Shown one piece after another: positions 58,083-64,000 of a DNA stretch of 64,000 bases (its first letter is position 1; each line of letters opens with the position of its first letter). The stretch comes from Dendrobium chrysotoxum. Lineage: Eukaryota; Streptophyta; Magnoliopsida; Asparagales; Orchidaceae. The stretch spans positions 47,145,783 to 47,209,782 of the forward strand of contig CM034301.1 of assembly GCA_019925795.1 (NCBI GenBank). The letters run 5' to 3'. The notes beneath the pieces are model-generated. The model saw nothing but the letters and a program-made list of their open reading frames with translations, did no database searches and was not told where the DNA came from. A program made the position numbers and the translations under genes.

Positions 58083-59405
58083 GTAAGTTTGTAGATATTA
58101 CCTTCTTATTTAGTTTTGACACATTTTGTAGGAAACTCGTCCATTTTGGTGAAATGCTAGAACATGTTTTAATATTTACTTAATATTTGTTTTTTATAGA
58201 AAATAAATATAAAAAATCCACTAATAAGTAACATAGAATTGTATTTCTAAATTTAGGGTTTATAGATTTATTTTTAATATGATATGTATATAATTATTAT
58301 GCATAGTATTGCATCATATGAGTTGATTCGGAGATTAGAGCAAACCCTCACAGGCTTGAAATCGACTCGAAGTTGAGAAGTTGAATGAATTTCTAGTGAA
58401 GTTCCCATTTCAATGAGTTCATGTAAATCATGCTTATAAAGAATGGTAGTGTCGTGACATATGATGCTTGTTGTGGAAATTACAATTTTTATGAACTTTC
58501 TAGTTGGTAGATTATTGATAATTTTGCTAGAGGGAGAATTTAGAAAAATTCAAATGAATATTGTAAGTTTCAGCAAATTTTCTTTTCTAATTGGAAATTC
58601 ATATAGATATATTAGATTCAAATAATAGATGTATATTATATGGATGGAAAGCTCATTGTGAAAAAAAAAAATCTTAATTGTGTAAATATGATTATCTATC
58701 TTTGGATTCAACTAGATAAATAGATTTTAAAGTTCAACTGTTTTCATGAATAAGTCTATGAATATGTTGTAGTTTATATGCTTAATAATATTATTTTTAT
58801 GAATTTATAAATAAAAAAACTAAAAATTAAAAATAAATATATATTATTTTGGTTAATTGGCATAGGAATTATATTAGGCTTTATATTATCAGATTATTCA
58901 TATGAGTTCTGACTCTTATTTAGTGTCACAACCCTTATTTCATTTCCATCTTGCAACACCGGATCGAGCCTAGCCTTGGGCTAGTTGACCCGATCTATAG
59001 TCCTGAGAAAGGGTCGCAAGCAAGTCATCGCACTTACTAAAAGCTCCTTTGTGTCATCAAAAGTTTAAGGAATGACCCATCGAAAAGATTTCTAAAGTTG
59101 TTATGTAATGCATAAAAGATATGAAATGTCAAATGTGTAATATCTTCATATTGTAGTTTGACTATGGATTTAAAAGTGCTCATGAGCTTGAGGGTTGATC
59201 CCTTCATTCAAATCTAGGGACTGAATGTTGAGCAACATGGATTGAATTTTTCAAAAGTTGACTGGTTTGCTTCCCCAAAAATTTTCTTATACAAAAATTG
59301 ACCTATCTAGAAATTATATTAGACATATAGGATCTAGGCTTATCATAGGCACAAATCCTCATGATTAATTATCTAGAAATTTGGAGTTGGCCTGTTCTTG
59401 AGGAA

Positions 59406-59646
59406 TGTTAGGATCTTCTTGAATTAGGAAGAAGAACTCCCTTCATGAGCTTCTTGAGGAGGAGGAGGGAGAGAGGGAAGGGGAGAGGGAGAGAGGCAAA
59501 ATCAGAAATCTGTATTTCTTAAACTATACCTATTACAGCCTATAAAACCCCTATTTATAGACTCAAAAATAGTTACAAAGAAAGCTACACTAATGGCTAT
59601 ACAAGCCATACAAGAAACAACCTAAATCTAGGACCAATATCTAACA
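59406..59646 (-). repeat. 3' LTR of element A
   Basis: 241 bp; plus-strand reading begins TGTTAGGATCTTC and ends TATCTAACA. Complete at both ends. Confidence 0.85.
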
Positions 59647-61435
59647 ATCTCCACCTTGGTCCTAGATTTACACAAAAAAGGATATCCGCTGTTCATAAAT
59701 AACCCCGCCAGTCTTCTCCACCAATTGCATCCACCGGACGATTTACAACACCTCAAGAACTACTCTACCGTCTTCTTGAGTTTCTTGTGTGCCTCGCTTC
59801 CATGCCCTGTGCATCCACCAGCACCCTGCGCCTTGTGCCTGCGCCCTGACCCTCCAGCTCTGCTCCCGCGCCTTGAACTCATGTGGTCTGACTCCAACCA
59901 CATCCTGCGCGTATCCAACTGTACACCGAGCCCTACGCCTTCACCTGCGCTTTGCTCGTCACAATCCCTCGCCCTGCACTGCCACGTTCGGCCAGTGCCC
60001 TGCATGTCCTCCACCGGTGACCTGCGCTCCTGTGCAACCTCCTCGTGCACCGCACGACCTCGCACCTCCAGGCGCCCCGCACTCCCGGCACTGCTCCTCA
60101 AGAACATATCAAATCCACCTCAATGTCTCCCGGACTTCACCTGAAGTCCAAAAAACTCCACCTCAAAAGATTTTCTCCGATCTATAATCATGCTCCGACA
60201 AGAACTCCCGACAAGTACTTTCTATCCCTTGTCCCGATCGAAAGCTGCCTCTGACCTCTAAATCTTGTCACATGCTCCGATTCTCCACCTTGATCAAATC
60301 CATGATCAAGAGTCTCTTTTCTGCAGATAACTCCCAAACTCCACATCGCCTGCTCGCCAGAGCCGAACGAAACCTCCAGCCTTCTGTTCGATCTGCCTCC
60401 TCACACGAATCTTGGACGGAACCAACACCTGTTCTGATCTTACGCTACGATCTTGATTACAAGATCCTGTCTAAAGATTTCTTCTTCTGGCAATGGAACT
60501 ATTCTGCTCCAATGTCTTTTATGCGAACAACACTCTTCCTGCTTCTTTCTTGAATCAAGGAGCACCTTGTCTATGGCTTCTTGCACACGGACCAGCAGCT
60601 CGCCTCCGCCTGCAAGATTTGCACATGAGACTCCCATCGGCTTCGCCTTCATACCGCGTGCAACACACGAAACTATTGCCGCCGAACCCCTTGCTCCTGC
60701 CTTGCGTCTGCAGTCTTCCGGTCCATCCTGATTCCGCGAACAGGTCTGATCTTTGCTTCCTGTTCACACGTACCCAGGCCTTTACTTCTTTTGATCCAAC
60801 TTTTGCTCTGTGAGAATGAACCCCACAGCCTGCCTAGCACACACGCGAGCAAGGTCAGATGCCTTTCCTCCCGATTTCGCACGTCTAGCTTGGCGCCGAA
60901 CTTTCACGTGAACAGACCTTCCGATCAACCGCCCGCGAGACCCACGAACCCCGATTTGGCCGTCCGCACTCAGCTACCGCGACCAGGTCACACCCGCCTC
61001 CGCCGAATCCGGCAAACCCTGAGCCAACTGAGCGGCCCAAGTCCGGCTCTCCCGTTCGTCTGCTCTGGCCTGCACGGTTGCCGACGTCTGATCCTGAAGC
61101 CAACACGTTCAAGCTAGCCTCCACCACCAGCCTCCTTCATCCTAGTTTTCTTTAGATAATAAAACCTCCCTCCACCTCTACCTAGCTTGGTTTCATCCAC
61201 CAGGTTTTGATACCAAATGTTATGATCTTTTTGAATTAGGAAGATGAACTCCCTTCATGAGCTTCTTGGGGAGGAGGAAGAGAGGGAAGGGGAGAGGGAG
61301 AGAGAGGCAAAATCAGAAATCTGTATTTCTTAAACCATGGCTATTACAGCATGTAGAACCCCTATTTATAGACTCAAAAATAGCTACAAAGAAAGCTACG
61401 CTAATGGTCATACAAGCCATATAAGAAACAACCAT
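59406..61435 (-). mobile_element. Non-autonomous LTR element A (~2.0 kb)
   Basis: On the minus strand: 5' LTR (61435-61218, its first ~25 bp missing), PBS TTTGGTATCA just after it, a ~1.57-kb interior, PPT (AAGGTGGAGA, complement of 59647-59657) and 3' LTR (59646-59406, TGTTAGATATTGG...CCTAACA). The interior has no gag or pol. Its GC-rich ORFs on both strands (for example 59656-60144 and 60493-60813) match those in element B at similar places but lack any known domain. Not a classic TRIM, being about 2 kb; better called a small LARD-like element. Confidence 0.85.
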
Positions 61436-61673
61436 TGTTAGATATTGGTCCTAGATTTATGTTGTTTCTTGTATGGCTTGTATGGCTATTAGTGTAGCTT
61501 TCTTTGTAGCCATTTTTGAGTCTATAAATAGGAGTTCTATAGGCTGTAATAGGCATGGTTTAAGAAATACAGATTTTTGGTTTTGCCTCTCTCCCTCTCC
61601 TCTTCCCTCTCTCCCTCCTCCCCAAGAAGCTCATGAAGGGAGTTTATCTTCCTAAATCAAGAAGATCCTAACA
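61436..61673 (+). repeat. 5' LTR of element B
   Basis: TGTTAGATATTGGTCC at the left end, CCTAACA at the right, with TATAAATAG inside and a CT-rich stretch (CTCTCCCTCTCCTCTTCCC) after it. It abuts the truncated LTR of element A with no spacer. Confidence 0.88.
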
Positions 61674-63211
61674 TTTGGTATCAGAGCCTGGTGGATGAAA
61701 CCAAGCTAGGTAGAGGTGGAGGGAGGTTTTCTTGTCTAAAGAAAATTAGGAGGAAGGAGGCTGGCGGTGGAGGCAAGCTTGAACGTGCTGGCTTCATGAT
61801 CAGACGACGGTAACCGTGTAGGCCGGAGCAGACGAACGGGAGAGCCGAACTTGGGCCGCTCGGTTGGTTCGGCGAAGGAGGGTGTGACCTGGTCGCGGTA
61901 GCCAAGTGCGGACGGCCGAATCGGGCATCGTGGGTCTCGCGGGCGGTTGATCAGAAGGTCTGTTCACGTGGAAGTTCGGCGCCAGGCTGGACGTGCGAAA
62001 TAGGGAGGAAAGGCGTCTGGCCTTGCTCGCGTGTGTGCTAGGCAAGCTGTGGGGTTCATTCGCACAGAGCAGAAGCTGGATCGGAAGGAGTAAAGGCTTG
62101 GGTACGTGTGAACAGGAAGCAAAGATCGGACCTATTCGCAGGATCGGGATGGACCGGAAGACAGCAGACGCAAGGCGGGAGCAAGGGGTTCGGCGGCACT
62201 AGTTTCGGGTGTTGCACGCGGTATGCAGGCGGAGTCGACGGGAGTCTCGCGTGCAAATCTTGCAGGCGGAGACGAGCTGCTGGTCCGTGCACAAGAAGCT
62301 GGAGACAAGGTGCTTCTTGATTCAAGAAAGAAGCAGGAAGAGTGTTGTTCGCAGAAAAGGCCTTGGAGCAGAACAGTTCCATTGCCAGAAGAAGAAATTT
62401 TTAGACATGATCTTGTAATCAAGATCGTAGCGGAAGATCGAAGCAGGTGTTGGTTCCGTCCAAGATTCGCGTGAGGAGGCAAATCGAACAGAAGGCTGGA
62501 GGTTTCGTTCGGCTCTGGCAAGCCGGCGATGTGGAGTTAGGGAGTTGTTTGCGGAAGAGAGAATCTTGATCATGGATTCGATCAAGGTGGAGAATCGGAG
62601 CAGGTGACAAGATTTAGAGGTCAGAGGCAGCTTTTGATCGGGACAAGGGAGAGAAAGTACTTGTCGGGAGTTTTCGTCGGAGCATGATTAAAGATCGGAG
62701 AAGATCTTTTGAGGTGGAGTTTTTTGGACTTCAGGTGAAGTTTGGGAGACATTGAGGTGGATTCGATTTGTTCTTGAGAAGCAGTGCCGGGAGTGCGGGG
62801 CGCCTGGATGTGCGAGGTTGTGCGGTGCACTAGGAGGTTGCACAGGAGCCCAGGGCACGGGTGGAGGACAGGCAGGGCACTGGTAGGGCGCGGTCGTGCA
62901 GGGCGTGGGATTGTGATGAGCAGGACGCAGGTGAAGGCGCAGGGCTCGATGCGCGGGTGGATACGCGCATGATGTGGTTGGAGTCAGACCACATGAGTGC
63001 AAGGCGCGGGAGCGAAGCTGGAGGCTCAGGGTGCTGGTGGATGCACAAGGCGCGGAAGTGAGGCACACAACTAACTCAAGAAGACGGTGGAACAGTTCTT
63101 GAAGTGTTGTAAACCATCCGGTGGATGCAATTGGTGGGGAAGACCGACGGGGCTGTTATTTATGAACAACGGATATCCTTTTTTGTGTAAATCTAGGACC
63201 AAGGTGGAGAT

Positions 63212-63449
63212 TGTTAGATATTGGTCCTAGATTTAGGTTGTTTCTTGTATGGCTTATATAGCCATTAGTGTAGTTTTCTTTGTAGCTATTTTTGAGTCTA
63301 TAAATAGAGGTTATATAGGCTGTAATAGGCATGGTTTAAGAAATACAGATTTCTGGTTTTGCCTCTCTCCCTCTCCTCTTCCCTCTCTCCCTCCTCCCCA
63401 AGAAGCTCATGAAAGGAGTTCTTCTCCCTAAATCAAGAAGATCCTAACA
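63212..63449 (+). repeat. 3' LTR of element B
   Basis: Same length as the 5' copy with scattered substitutions (for example TAGGTTG versus TATGTTG near the start). Preceded by the PPT and followed by unrelated AT-rich intron sequence. Confidence 0.88.
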
Positions 63450-64000
63450 CATCTCATGTGCCATATTCAATATCACTTTCAATTAAGGATATTACATACA
63501 TTCTACATAGGTTGTGGCTAAGTTTTTGGTTTTAATTCTTGGGTATGATTAGGAGTGATTGGCCAGTTGGATCAAAATCTTATAATTCTATCATTTTAGA
63601 TTAACTTGGTGGACCTAGTTTATCAACAATACCAGATCCGGATGCCATATTGTCCTTATAGTCTATTTAGCAAGCATTTGTTGCCACCTATCAGGCATTA
63701 CACTTGAATGCATGATATATTTTTTGTGGTACAATAGAATGCATGGTATATCGATGAACAACATACTTCATCCTTTTCTCTGGAAAATTTCAAACTAGAG
63801 AACTAAAGTAGGCTCATACAACCACTTAAACATCCAATTATTCCAAAATGCAGAAAATCATAAGCTAAACATGAGCATCATTATAATTTAGGCGGCAAAA
63901 TAAAGGGTAAAACAACTAGTTTGAATCTTATAATGACAATTTTAATTGGAAATTAGTAGCGACAAACTTTGCAAGAAATAATTATGCTTCTAGATAAATA

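Larger units (their letters stand above)
61436..63449 (+). mobile_element. Non-autonomous LTR element B (~2.0 kb), inverted relative to A
   Basis: 5' LTR 61436-61673 (TGTTAGATATTGG to CCTAACA, 238 bp, with TATAAATAG near 61524), PBS TGGTATCAGAGC at 61676-61687, a ~1.5-kb interior, PPT AAGGTGGAGA at 63201-63210 and 3' LTR 63212-63449 (238 bp). It is the same family as element A in the opposite orientation. Frames such as KVLLDSRKKQEECC and LPEEEIFR near 62300-62400 are shared with A but belong to no family I know. No matching 5-bp target duplication was found around B (ACCAT left, CATCT right). Confidence 0.9.
58083..64000 (+). other. Intron 10 of the MAP kinase gene, running off the window
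   Basis: It starts at AAA|GTAAGT after exon 10. No acceptor followed by the expected C-terminal codons was found up to base 64000. Outside the two LTR elements (59406-63449) the DNA is AT-rich and without features. If splicing failed here, translation would end three codons on (V-S-L-stop). Confidence 0.6.

Noticed and set aside
59656..60813. Several 90-160-codon ORFs in the small LTR elements
   Set aside because: GC-rich, overlapping in several frames on both strands, no known domain; more likely chance frames in non-coding interior.

Overview
The window is nuclear DNA from a flowering plant. The evidence is two plant genes (an oleosin and a TDY-type MAP kinase with ten GT-AG exons) lying in a dense, nested set of plant LTR retrotransposons. 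A monocot is plausible, because the kinase has a long acidic N-terminal extension as in rice group D kinases and the retroelement load is heavy. The sequence alone does not fix the species.

Layout. 1-6.06 kb: decayed pol of a Ty3/gypsy element (Tat-like: RT, two RNase H regions, integrase), then a 3' untranslated part with three 118-bp hairpin-forming tandem repeats. 6.77-13.67 kb: a complete but gag-only Ty3/gypsy element with two ~1.02-1.04 kb LTRs, PBS, PPT, a 5-bp target duplication (ATGTT) and three tandem-repeat blocks where pol should be; it sits at the junction of an older ~288-bp tandem duplication. 15.46-21.26 kb: a decayed Ty1/copia element (Ale/Retrofit type) on the minus strand, interrupted by a second LTR (about 18.83-20.6 kb). 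22.19-22.68 kb: an intact intronless oleosin gene (minus strand, universal type) with an ABRE-RY-ABRE promoter. 22.9-30.6 kb: non-coding retroelement-derived DNA, with about 800 bp of AT-only sequence, a GC-rich LTR-like segment and a TTGACC/GGTCAA-rich block.

30.83-31.50 kb: a full-length Cassandra-type TRIM whose LTRs each carry a 5S rRNA-like segment. 32.4-34.4 kb: minus-strand remnant of a Tat-like element (LTR with an internal ~595-bp duplication, PBS, start of gag). 35.14-35.63 kb: solo LTR with a perfect TSD. 36.92-41.23 kb: a Tat-like LTR split by a 3.46-kb SIRE-like element (TSD TAAAC) that has lost gag-pol but keeps an envelope/'plant transposon protein'-like reading frame and a long 3' LTR full of small palindromes.

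43.58 kb to the right edge: group D MAP kinase gene, plus strand, ten exons seen (572 codons). The last exon is not found. Its fourth intron is 7.3 kb and holds a LINE relic. The intron after exon 10 holds two ~2.0-kb non-autonomous LTR elements of one family placed head to head (59.41-63.45 kb), making a ~4-kb imperfect palindrome.

No CRISPR, tRNA operon, prokaryotic or viral system is present. The functional genes are the oleosin (seed or pollen lipid-body coat) and the kinase (stress and defence signalling); the rest is a record of layered insertion, deletion and C-to-T decay.
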